From: Porphyra umbilicalis
Lineage: Eukaryota; Rhodophyta; Bangiophyceae; Bangiales; Bangiaceae
NCBI GenBank assembly: GCA_002049455.2
Contig: KV918842.1
Span: 206,570-270,569, forward strand
Direction: 5' to 3'
DNA: 64,000 bases
The position numbers and the translations under genes were made by a program. The notes under the pieces are model-generated. The model was not told the origin of the DNA, did not search any database, and worked only from the letters and a program-made list of their open reading frames with translations. This document shows positions 21,454-32,910 of this stretch, in pieces (the first letter of the stretch is position 1; every line of letters begins with the position of its first letter).

Positions 21454-24400
21454 ATGCATTTTCTGCCGTACAACCTGTCGTCGGTCTCGCCGTTGGCGTC
21501 CACGACGGCCGCCTTGCGCTTGTTGCCTGTCCTTCAACCGCAACGGCCGTCGGCGCGGAGTGGCACGGTGCCTCTCGAGTCTACGTTGCTGGCCTCTGAT
21601 GCTCCTCCGTCAACGGATGTTGCAGCAATAGCCTCGCTTCTCCTGGCGGCTCAGAATGAGACGTACGTTTTGTGTTCTGGGTCGCCATGCTTTTCTTGCT
21701 GGTTGCCTGGTCTGCTGCTGTGTTTTGGGAGGGGAGCTGGGCTCAGCTTCCTTTCTTGCCGTTTATGTAGTATGCATTGGTTAATGCGATGCTGTCTGTT
21801 TTGTTCTCTGTTGGTTGGGCCCTTGGACCATGCATTTGTCGTCCTGTTCAAGCTTTTTGCACCTGCTGACCCACCAGTGTCTCTTTCTTACCGCACCGCA
21901 CACCGTTTTTGGTGTTACATTCCGCATGGACGCTTGTCATCGTTTGCAGCGGTGGCTCTCTTGACGACGACCACGGAGCGGCAGTCCGGGAGCTGGATGC
22001 AAACACCAGCCGGTTACTGGTACAACTCCGGGTGGAGCGCCCGACTCTGTTCGCGCCATGCTCTGTGTCGGTGTCAGCTGGCGTGCCTGGCTTTGGTGAC
22101 GAGGAGGTGGACGACTTCGGGCGTGCAGCACCAGATCCATCTACTGCGTCGCCTTCCCGCTTGGCACGGCCTCCTTGTCTCTCCGGCGCTGCCACCCCGA
22201 CACCGCCCGTGGTGGCCACCCCACCCCGCAACGAGCCGGCGTCTACCACGTCTGGGCCCGCTTCCCCCCAGACTGTGCGGCGGCGTAGCAGCTCGCGTGG
22301 CGCTGCGGACAAGGCTCTAGAGGAGGAGTGCACCGGGTTGACCCGAACATTGGAGGCCTTCACCGAATTGCCTGCGAGCAGCCTCTCCTCGTGGCACATT
22401 GCTGAGCTTCGCAGCGCGACCTCGTCCGATGCGGGAGCGCGGGCACTCGCAAAGGTACCCGAGTCGCTCATCCTTGCCGTGGCTGGACGGCTGCAGCCCC
22501 GCGTTGCCGCAAGCGTGGGGGCGTTGCAGCACTCAGCGCTCTCGACTACATCATCTACGGCGGTCGCTATCGAGGCCATGGGCTGCGCGCTCGTGCTCCT
22601 CTCGTTCATGAAGATTCCCGGCTCCGTCGCCGTTCTGCGCGTCGAGGAGACTTGTGAGGCTCTCATTGATGTGCTAGGGTTGGTCCTTCGCCGAGTGGTG
22701 TTCCCTGCCCGGGACTCGTCATTTGGCCCCCCGGGGGCTACCAAGCGCAAGCGAGCCTCACGGCCAGCGGACGGCTATGGTGTAGACGATGGCAGTGATT
22801 GGGACATGGATGAGGAGAAGGCAGCTGACCAGTCGGATGACGAGGCGTTGCTGGAAGAGCAGCCATCTCCCCGACGAGCGCGGGGCCGGCGGCGGCGCTC
22901 GAGCGCACGGGGAGTCGCCGGCGGTGTTACACCAGACGCGCTCCTTTCCCTGTGCTGTCGAGTTGCGCGCAACTGGGGGGAGGTACTCGAGGTGCATGTG
23001 GGGCCCGAAGAGTTTGGTAGCGCGGCGGCGGCGCGGCTTGTTTCTGTGCTCATCTCCGTGCTCGGCGTGTCAGGCGTCGCCGAGCTGCAGCTGAGCATGT
23101 GTGCGACCATCGGCGTGGTCTTTTGGTACTACGAGGATGCACGAGCACCCGTTTTGACCGAGCTGCTGCACTTTGCCGGGCGTCTCCCCTCCTCCCGGTC
23201 AGACCTGCGGCGCTTCCGGGTGAGCGGCGCCGGCGGTCAATCTAGTGTCGTACGTGTGTCGTCGGCGCTCTTCTTGCAGTTGGTGCACGCGCTCGGCGGC
23301 CTTGCCGACAAGGAGGTCGCCAGCGCTGGGGACGACACTGGTACCCGTCCGGCAGATGTGCGGCAGCGGGGGGAGGACTTGCAACTCCCGCCCCTTCATG
23401 CTGCACACGTGCAGGTTGTGGTCCAGATGCAGGGAGTTGTTCGCGCCTCTGTTGAGGCGCTGGTGACACCGGCCCTCAAGGCCCGCGACGTGAATGCTCT
23501 CGATGCGGTGACAGCGTTTGTCGAGGACATGTTGGAGCTGTACGGGCTGCCAGAGTGGCCTGGAGCGGACACGGTTGTGCAGCTCCTTTTCTTACACTTG
23601 TCAGACTGCCTGCAGCGCGTCTCGGTGCTCAAGGGGGGAGCTCCTCGGAGCACGGACGTGCACACGCGGGGCGCTGCGTTTGGTTGGCTCGGCTCTCTGG
23701 CGGCGCGGCTCCAGGCGGAGGCCGCTTTGGATACTGTTGGTGGCCTTGCTGCACCTACGAACGCCTGCGGCGGCGACACCGGTGGCCCACTCCCGGCAAG
23801 TCACTGTGTGCTCAAGCTCCAGTATGCGCAATGCCGTGCTGCTGTGTTGGCCGTCTGCCACTCGACTCCCCGCGGGGGGCTGCGTTTGCAGTGCTCGGCG
23901 CTGTTCTGGCGTTCTCAATGGGTCGTTGACGACAGCCGGGCTGCTCTCAAGCCAGAGGACATCGGCGCATGCGGTGATGGGGCGGCTGGGGCCACGTCGG
24001 CCGGGAGGGCAGGCCAGCCGGCGGCTTGTCCTTCTGCTCCGATTCTACATGCCAGGGGCGAGAACGCTGCTGTTGCCGACTCCACCTCGGGTACAGTCTC
24101 CGCTGTGGCGGCCTCCCGGTGGTTGACGCACCGCCGAGCTGTGACTGTGCGCCTGTTGGACCGCGTGTTGGAGACAATCATGAGGGGCTTCACCGAATCC
24201 ATGCCGACCGTCCGGTCTCAGGCGCTCAAGGCCATGAGCATGGTGGCCGGTGTGGACCCCATCAAGGTCCAAGCACGAACCAGCTTTGTTCGTGCCATCA
24301 GGTCCTGCTGCATGGACGTGTCCGTCGTAGTCCGCGATGCGGCGTTGAACTTGCTTTGCAGCATCTTCTCCTCGCCTGAAGACGTCACCGATGCTGCTGA

Positions 24401-27400
24401 CGCTGCCGTGGGTCCTACTGAGAGTACGGTCTTACCGCTGCATGGCCGGGAGGCGCCCGTCGTCAGGCGGTTTGATGCCACCTTTGTCTCCAGCGTCCTG
24501 CCCGTAGTCGCTGGTCGTCTCCTGGATACGGCCACGTCGGTCCGGAAGCGCGCGGTGCGGATCTTGAGCCAAGTTGTGGCCGACGCCTTCTCGTACCTAT
24601 TGACGGCGCGTCGCTCTACCACCTCGTTTGAAAGTGATCGTCGCCATGGTGACGCGGAACTTTTGGTGATTGACGTATGCGCTATGCTCCTCGGGCGCTT
24701 GGTCGACTCAGAAGACTCGGTGCGGCACGCGTCCCAATTTGCTCTGCGTGCGGTGTTGTTTGGTCATGCGTCGGACAAGGGGCGACCCGGCATCCGGGCA
24801 GGTGCTCAGCGGGACGACCCCTTTGCGGCTTTGCTGGCACCTACCGACGCTGTCGCTGAACGCACGCGGGCGTTCATCCTGGTCGGCACCATTTCCAAAG
24901 TACCCCCTGCCGCGTGTGACAAGTCACTGGAGGATGTCATCGACGAGTCGCTGCTTGCTGCGCGGCGGCCTTTGGTGTCTAGGATGCTATCACTTGTCGT
25001 GAGGGAGCTGCTGGAGGCCGACCTGAGCGCCATGGAGCTGAGCATCGATCCTCCTGCCGTTGTGCCGGATGGAAGCAGCGCCGCCGGTGATGCCCAGATG
25101 GGACAGGTGGGCGGTCACATAGCCGACGGGATCTCACCGGCATCCACGGGCTCCACAGCTGGCGTGTCCGGGAGCGGTGGCGCGCCTTCTGATTTGCAAG
25201 CGATTGCGGAGCGTCGGGTTGCATGCGCTCAGTTTGTGAGCGCGTTGGCGGCAGTCGACGCTGGCCTGGTGTTTCCCCATTGCAGTGTTCTGGCGCCGCT
25301 GCTCAAGGGTTTGGACGGGGTCCCTCGGTACCAGGTCGTTGTCGCATCGTACGTCCTTGACACCATCGAGCGTGTCATCCCTGGCGTTCGCCCGGTTCCG
25401 TCGGAGCTCGTGGGTGAGCTGGAGGAGGACCTGAGTGCGCTGGTGTGCACGCACCCGGATGAGCAGCTCGCTGCGGCGGCCATCAAGTGCCTCTGCTCCA
25501 TTACGCAGCAGGGGTGTGCCACCAACCAAAGACCAGACGCCGTGGCTGCCCCTGTCGGTCACCGGGAGGTGGTCGTCTCTGCTCAGCCAGATGGTGAGAC
25601 GGCAAGCGCAACCCGCGATGCGGACGCCGTCAACAGCGTGCGGTCCGCGAAGCGTGTGGTTTTCCGGTCAGCGTCACCTCTTGAAGCCGTCCCCGTGACG
25701 ATTGCGCGGCAGTTCTACGACTACCTGCAAGGCAACCGAGGCCAAACGGTCGTTAACGACCCGGCCTTTGTCATGCACGCTTGCGTTGCCCTGGTCCGGC
25801 TTGGGCTCTTCTGTCGCTACGCCGCGTTGGAGACGAGCACGACGACGGCCTACTACGCGGTGTTGGAGGAGTTTGCAGTGGCGTCTACCGCCGATTGGTC
25901 CGTGCGCCACCCCCTGCGCCGCGCCGCGCTCGAGGGTGTGGCGCACGTGGTCATGCGGCGGCGGGACTTGCTCATCAGCGCAACGCGGCTCTTTGCCGCG
26001 TCTTTGCGGCAGCCTGGGCTCATGTGCGGGCAGGCGGATGTGTCGACCCGTCTGCGTGTGCTGGACGACTTGTACGACATGCTACTTTCCGAGAGCTTTC
26101 AGACCAAGCCCTCCGCTGCCCCCGCTGGCGGCGACAGTCCGCATGGTGAGCGGTCCACGGCGGAGCTCCCCGTGCCCGACGACGTGGCCGACGTGGCACT
26201 CGCTATGGAGGACGACCCGGATGCGGGCTCCCTCACGGCAGCTGTGCAGTCCCTGCAGCTTGACCTAGTCAACCTCGCGGCGGATGTGGATGCCCGGATA
26301 CGGCACCGGGTGGCTACCATCCTCGACCTGACGGTGCGTCACGGGGTTTTGCTTGCGAGCTCGCTCGTGTCCCCTCTAGTTGGCCTCTCCGCGGACCGAG
26401 CAGATGTGCGCACCAGCCCGGCCGCGCTTCGCGCGCTCGACTTTATCTCTACACGCCACCCGTACCTGCTCGCCCCTCGTTTGGTTGACGGCGTCTCAAC
26501 GGCGTTCTCGGTTGCAGCGGCATGCGCTGGCGCACACCGGCCGAGCTCGTCAGTGGCTGCCGCTCCCACAGAGACCCCAGGCGATGGGCACCGCACGACC
26601 TGCCCGCTGGTGCTCGCAGTCGACCCCCTAACTGGGTACGCACTGCTCTCCGACGCGTTTTCATTGCTACCGGGCGCACGCCGAAAGGCCGCCTTTGAGT
26701 CCCTGTTGAAGGAGGTGCATCTGCGTTCCAAGGGGGCGGCGTCGGGTGCACCCACATTGAGACGCTCTGTGCGCTCTGCTGGCCCTGCTGTGTCTGCCGG
26801 CGTGCCGTCTGCTGCGGGGCTGGCTTTTGTTGTGTCCACTTTGTGCTCCATTGACTTTGGCTGCATCATCAATAGCATGGCAGTGTCGGCGGTGGACAAG
26901 GTGGCGGCAGGGGGCACGGGCAGCACGGCTGCAGACGCCAAGACCAAGACCGGTCGGGACGAAATCGCCTTCATCGTCGCCACTGCTGGTCGTCTCGTGT
27001 CGTCGACGGGGCACACGCTGCTCGACGCAGCGATCGAGGCGCTCGAGGCAGATTCGACCGACGCGAGTGGGGGCACACCCCTCCACTTCCTCGCCGCACG
27101 CAGCGTGCCGCTGAGCTACCTGCTGTTGCTCAAACGCCACTTTGCCGCGTCCTCCAAGGACGGCACAGCCGCTGTGGCGCCAGCCTCGCCGCTAGGTTTG
27201 GCGGCCCAGCTGTCGGGACCGCCACGGCTCGAGTCCCCCTTCTACAAGATGGACCCCGCACTGTTGAGCGAGGCTGCAGACGCGACCACCTGGCGCCGAC
27301 AGCTGCGGGTGTTTCGTGACCTGATGGACGCGGACGAGGCGGTCATTGCGCCGCCTGGCCAGGGTGCCGGGGGCACCCGCGGCCGGCGGCCTCGACGGGC

Positions 27401-27410
27401 AGCGCGGTAG
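21454..27410 (+). CDS. SCC2: cohesin loader subunit SCC2/NIPBL, two exons
   Basis: Exon 1 is 21454-21662 (ATG, MHFLPYNLSSVSPLASTTAA) and exon 2 is 21950-27410. The 287-nt intron starts GTACGTTT and ends TTTGCAG and the phases fit (AC + C). The product is about 1889 residues. After a low-complexity, partly acidic N-terminus it is all HEAT-like helices. Family landmarks are TVRSQALKAMSMVAGVDP, VVRDAALNLLCSIF and SVRKRAVRILSQVV. Near the end the order matches NIPBL: VSPLVGLSADRADVR, LDFISTRHPYLLAP, SDAFSLLPGARRKAAFESLL and YLLLLKRHF. SCC2 with SCC4/MAU2 loads cohesin on chromatin and drives loop extrusion. Condensin and other HEAT proteins were considered, but the C-terminal block order fits SCC2. 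The stop is TAG. A convergent SERF gene ends 286 bases downstream. Confidence 0.82.
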
Positions 27411-27696
27411 TCGAGAAAGCGGGATTCAAAGAGAGATCTACAAAGCGAGACAGGATAAACCACATGGCCAAGACAAAGACGCGCGTCTCCGCATCGCCTG
27501 TGCAAACGGCAAGCGCGAGGCGCATAAGGTGCACAAAACAGGTTCAACAGCAGCCTGGACGATCGGCAGAGTCGCTCCGGGACCGCACCAACCCGAACAC
27601 ACCGGCGTGGGCCCGCCAAAAACAACTGGCAGCCGCCGCAGCAGCGACAGCAGGGACCAAGGCTGGTCATGCCGCGCCACACGCGCACGTGACGGT

Positions 27697-28438
27697 CTAC
27701 TTGCTGGAACCGCCGCTAGACCCACCAGCCGCAGCCGCAGCAGCCTTATCCGCAGCCTTCTGCTGCTTTAACCGCATGATCTCAGCGTCCCTGAGACACA
27801 ATAGAACGAAAAGGGACGGAGCAACAATAAAGGCAAGGGTCACGAGGATGAGGGAGGAGCAACAAAGACGAGACGACCAGCAGACGTTGCAAGCCAGCGT
27901 CAACCAAAGGCACGCAGAAGGAGCACGGAAGGCGCGTTAGTACGGGTCAAAACAAAGGACACAGGCACCATACGCTCCGACGCAATCAGACCCAGCCACA
28001 AGCACACAAGAAACTAGAGGTGCCGCACCACGTACTTCTCCTTCTTGTTCGTCAGCTTTTGATTGGCATTGGGGCCATCCGCTTCCTTCTTCTTGTTCTT
28101 GCCGCCCTTCTCTGCTCTCTTCGCCGCACGCTGCCGGTCAATCTCACGCTGGTTACCGCCTGCAGGAGACGACACCAATGAAACGAGACAGAAAGAGGAG
28201 CGACAACCAGCAACAGCACCCTTGTCAACAACGACGAACACATATTACCGACTGTGTGCCCAGGATGCTCTATAACGCCCAGCAAGAGGCACCACCCAAA
28301 GAACACAACAAAAAACGAGCCAAACAAAGAGCAGTCAAATGAATGGCGTGCTGGCAGCAAGCGCCACAGCTCAAAACCACGACAGAAAAACAGTGGCCCC
28401 GCTCTCCCCAAGCCCTCACACAAGGACGTACGAGACAT
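27697..28438 (-). CDS. SERF: SERF/4F5-family small protein, three exons
   Basis: Exon 1 is only 7 coding bases, ATGTCTC (28432-28438), followed by donor GTACGT. Exon 2 is 28036-28159 and exon 3 is 27697-27790. Both introns (272 and 245 nt) begin GTACGT and end CAG. The spliced frame gives 74 residues: MSRGNQREIDRQRAAKRAEK at the start, a Lys-rich middle, then the signature KDAEIMRLKQQKAADK and an Ala/Gly/Ser tail. This matches small EDRK-rich factors, which are short disordered basic proteins linked to nucleic-acid binding and to protein aggregation. The micro-exon explains why no single open frame shows this gene. The stop is TAG. It is convergent with SCC2. Confidence 0.88.
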
Positions 28439-29491
28439 GGTGGGCGACGGACGAAGGCGGGTGACGCGGACAAAGAGCGACAGAACAACACGGGCCGGAG
28501 CGCCGACAGCTCGACCCGCACGGCCGCGTGCGCGAGCGCGCTCAGGCGACAGCCGTTGCCCTTATGCCAGCAACGGCGGCCGTCCTCCCCAGGCACTGCT
28601 GTCGCTGACGCGCGGCAGAAAAAAAAATATACGAGGCACGTGCGGCACCCCAAAACCCCCGCAGGCGCGCAGACGAGAGAAGGACAGGGCGAGGCACACG
28701 CACAGTGCGTCCGCACGAGCAGACACGCGCGGGAAGGCGCACACAGGGGCCACGTGGGTGACAGCGGCCGTCAGGCTGCCGGAATGGACCAAATCGTCGC
28801 AACTGGCGACGCCCCCAACAGAACGTGATTCTGTTCGGGTGGCTGTTGCCGAACAGGCGCCCAACAGAGGCCATTCTGTTCCATCATTGTTCGGTGCTGA
28901 GCTCTGGATCTCGTGGTTCTGTCAGAACCGTGCAGCACGTGGGACCCAAAGGGCGTTTGAACGTGCTGCATTAGAGTCGAAGCGGGGACGCCGTATTAGC
29001 GACGCATGCAGTCCTCCGTGCAAGCGCGTGTGCAGTCATTTACAATTATATAACTCGTCGACAATGGGACTGTGAGAATTGCATTGCGATTACTGCTGCG
29101 GCAGGTGCTGACGTCATACGAGGAAAAAACGTGCTCTTCTTTCTCAGCAGGCACTGCGGTCACCGACAGCTACCAGCAGTATGCTCGACACCAAACCCCA
29201 ATGCACGGCAGACAGGGACGCATCAGTCCCACGCAAGGATGCTACAGCATCAAGCAACAAGCACGACAGACACAGAGAAAACGGACAATGAAAACAAGGC
29301 CCGTGGCCAGAGCGAGACGGGGGTACAGCTCCCCCCGGAACGCCTGAGCGGCACAAGCAAGAAGCAAGGAGCAAAACAAAAGCAAGAAGCGCCAAAACAA
29401 CACATAAGGACAAAGCCCTGGCCAGTGTGAGGCGACGGGGTCCTTGGAGCCGTCAAGACACCTGAGCGGCAGGAGCAGCAACAGGCACGTC
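28439..29491. other. spacer between two minus-strand genes
   Basis: It should hold the SERF promoter (right of 28438) and the 3' flank of the next gene. Apart from the dispersed repeat at 28793-28901, no feature was found. Confidence 0.45.
28793..28901 (-). repeat. GTTCGG-rich dispersed repeat, copy A
   Basis: Read on the minus strand this begins CAGCACCGAACA and ends GCCAGTTGCGACGAT, the same ends as the copy at 39136-39270. The inside is built from alternating CCGAACAG, CTGTTCGG and CCAACAGA words, giving several possible hairpins. The two copies are about 109 and 135 bases. Confidence 0.75.
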
Positions 29492-31879
29492 TCAAAAGCC
29501 GGCCGCGCGGTACGCCCGCCACTGCGCCGCACGGTTGTCAGAAACCGGACGAATTTCTTCATCCTCCTCCTCGTCGTAGTCATCGGCGCGCTCGCCGTGG
29601 CGCACGACGGGGGTCAAGTTGTTCTCACGAGAAGGAGACGCGCCGCGGTCCGTTAGGTGCGGGGGCAGCGGCTCGAGACGCATTGGCTGCGACGGAATAG
29701 GGAGCACGACGCCGCGCGGAGCGGCACCCACGACGCCGGGGACCGAAGGAGCACAAGCCGCAGCGGGTTCGAGGGCCTCGGCGCGCGGGACGACAGGAAC
29801 TGAAGGGGGGACTGCAACACGAATGATGAGGTGGCGGTCGGGATTGCCTCCGTCCAGCAGTTGGAGACCATCGTGCACGTCGTTATCCTTGGGGAGGATG
29901 TCATGCAGGAGGAGGAGGTCGCGCTCAAAGAGCGAACGGTTTCCCTGATTCAGGGCGCTGGAGCCCGCCACAATGGGAGGGAGCCCCGCCCGATGACGCA
30001 GATAGGAGCGCACCTGCAACATTGAGAAAAACACCATACACCCAAGCCAAGACACAGTAACGCGAAGCAGAAATTGGCGAAAGCAGGTCAGACAAGTCAG
30101 TACGCACTGTAACAATGGGGCGTGCAGCAAGAGCACGAGCACAAGGTGGTGTACTGAACAATGAAAATGCACGGCCGGACGACACAGACGGGAGGCGGAG
30201 GCCATCAACCTACTCGGAAGGAGACGTTGGCGACATGGCCAAAAAGACAACGGATGACACGCGTTGCCTTGTTCGGTCCCGTCCAGCACACCATGGCCGC
30301 CGTGCCGCCCAGCTCGTCAATGAAGTTGTCGAGTGCGTCCAGCATAGCCAAACGACCAAACGCGTCCTTGATAAAGGCATCCGCTCGCAGCAGATCCATG
30401 CACTCGTCGGGAGACTGCATAAGCACGCGCCGAGTTGAGGACGCCGAGGGAGAGCTCCACGACCCTATGCCCTTGATGGCATGGGTGCGCTTGACAAAGG
30501 TGGTCACGCAAATGGACGTCAGCGAGCTACTCAGGTGCCCCACGACGCGCTTAATATACTGGTACGCCACCACTAGTGCCATTCCTTTGGCCGGCTTCCG
30601 AACGGGCAGCATCATCTTCGCTTGCAGCTTTTCTGCTGCAGCCGACTCGAAAACGCTCATGACGCGTGCGGCCACATTGAGGAGCTTGGCGTTCACCGTA
30701 CTCGTGCTCGGAAACACCAAAGCCGAGGTAGGAGCGGTGCGCATCTCCGTCATAAGCGCCTCGATGAACAGCTCCTGTCAGCATATCAAGCACAACACAC
30801 AGAGACAGGCGAGGAGTCAACGGATAATTGCGACACTCAACACACAGACCAAAACTGACAAGGTACCACGCGGTTAGAACGCAGCGGGTTGGTATGTCGC
30901 AGTGGGCGGCCAGACCCAACACACTCACATGCCACTGACCCGTCGAGTGAGTACGAGTGGATCAGCGGAGTCACAACGTACCTTAATCTCGGTCACCAGC
31001 GCGACACAGTCGTTACCATCGCCGTCGCGGCGACCCGTTCCGTCGGCCGTGGTCTTAGTCACGTGGCTGTCCAGGTCCTGCACAACTTTGATGAGCTCCC
31101 CGAGGCGCTCGAGCACAACGCCAGCCCTGGTCTCACGTCCTTCCGCCGCCGCAGCAATCCCGTCCATGCGCCGCAGGGATGACGCAGCTTGAGACTTGAC
31201 GATGACAAGCTCCGCGCGGAATCGCGTGACCTCACGCCGCAATGAAGAGAGCCCGCTGCGCAGAGCGTCGTACAGGTCCTTGATAGCCATGCCAGGCTCT
31301 TCCGTACCGGCGTCGCCTGCTGCACCTGCCGCTACATGAGTGGATGCCTCACGCGCCACGCGCGAGTGGCTCTCACGGCGTCGCTTTCTCGACGGCGCCC
31401 GCGCGCAAAGAGGTGACGACGACGGCGTCGCTTGCGGAGCAGGTGACGCCGGCGGGGTGACGTACGCCATCACCAAAGCATCGTCATCCATCTCCTCGCT
31501 GCTGCCGTCATCTTCATCGCTGCCTACAGGCACTAACGAGTGAGCCGGAGAAGCACGAGTCTGGTGCGGGGTCGTCGCGCGCACAGGCAGCGTGGACGGG
31601 CTGATGCCCGACGGAATGAGGCCGTAAGCAATGCCAGGGGCAACGGGAGGCCGCGCCGCGCGAGCTGCCGATGCAGAGGCAAACACAGCCGGCGCTCCCG
31701 GCGCCAAAAACCGCGCCGGAAACAGAGTGGGGTTGCGCGAACGAGCAGCCAGCTGGTTCGCCAGCGCGTCGGACGCGGCAGCTGCCGCCCGCCCCTGCGC
31801 AGTATCCGATTCTCGCCCACCATGGCCGCCACCAGTGCCACCATCACCGACACCATGGCCATCGTGGCCGCCGCCGCCG

Positions 31880-31910
<31 letters not shown>

Positions 31911-32910
31911 CGCTGTCGCCGCTGCCGTCTTTACCGCCACCGCCACCACCGCAGCTACCGCTGCCACCATTGACGTCATCGCCATCACGGATACAAGAGC
32001 TCGGTCGCGCGTCAGCGCCGTCATCATCAGCAGACAGCCCGCCACTGCGACCATGGGGAACGGAGCTGCTGTCGCTGTCAACGCCACCCTGACCGTCAAT
32101 GTCGGCAGCACCCGCGCCGAGTTCGGTGTCCCCGGCCAACGCGCGATGCCCGAACGTGCCGACCGAAGCCGGCGGCGTGGAAGGATACGCCATCATTCGC
32201 GGTGCAGATGATACAACCGACATGACCGCCGCCTTGCGGACGAACACAGGACGAGCGGTCCACTTGGAGCGAAGCCGCCCGTGCTTGCCCGTTGGAAGAA
32301 CCAGCGCTCCAGGCGCAGACGTAGTCGCCGCGAGACGAGCAACTTTTCCAGGGCGCGCCTCTATGGGCTCGACGGGTGCCGAGGCAGCCGGCACAGGCAT
32401 TGCATCATACGCAGCTGCTCCAACGTAAGACGACGCCGCATCACCAGGAGACGATGCCACTTCACCTGAAGGCGACGCCCCCATGGCGGCTTCGCCCAGC
32501 ACCATGGCGCGAGCACGCGTATCAACAGAAATTGAAGCATCAGGAGGCACGACGGCGTCGGCAGATGCAGCACGAGCCGCCTGAGCGTCTTGAATCTTCA
32601 CGTCCATTTTTTGGTCGTACAAAACCACACCAAGCGCCCCATCGAACTTCATACTCGGCTCTTGTGGACCGGCCGATGACGAGGGTCCCCCAGCAGACGG
32701 GGCACGACACGCCCACGTCTCAGGGTCATCGACATCGATGACGTCGTGCCTGGGAACGGCATTCGCCACCCGCTTGCCCTTGGATGAAGGAGGGAAGCCC
32801 TTGGAGGAAGGAGTGACTGCATCCGACGGTAGAGCATCAACATCGATGACCAGGTCGTTCTCGTCGGACTCGGTCAGCGTCTTCGGGACGTCCTTGTCCC
32901 CGGGCGCCAT
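29492..32910 (-). CDS. unrecognised 1003-residue protein with SIM-like motifs, three exons
   Basis: Exons are 30982-32910, 30214-30774 and 29492-30013; all three are multiples of three. Introns of 207 and 200 nt start GTACGT and GTAGGT and end CAG. ATG at 32910 sits in a good GCCATGG context. The N-terminus has two VIDVD motifs (residues about 23 and 55) next to acidic residues, like SUMO-interacting motifs. A long Gly/Ser/Pro-rich disordered part follows, then a basic patch (PSRKRRRESHSR). Near the end of exon 1 is a coiled coil (SLRREVTRFRAELVIVKSQA). Exon 2 is compact and helical (ELFIEALMTEMRTAPTSALV, LLRADAFIKDAFGRLAMLDA). Exon 3 ends in an acidic tail with DDYDEEEDEE. No domain is recognised; composition suggests a nuclear protein. 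The stop is TGA. Confidence 0.75.

Noticed and set aside
21848-22750. 300-codon minus-strand frame
   Set aside because: Antisense to SCC2 exon 2 and intron; no protein signature.
21454-27410. Condensin HEAT subunit
   Set aside because: Condensin was the first idea because of the HEAT helices, but the order of C-terminal blocks and the SVRKRAVRIL segment match SCC2/NIPBL.
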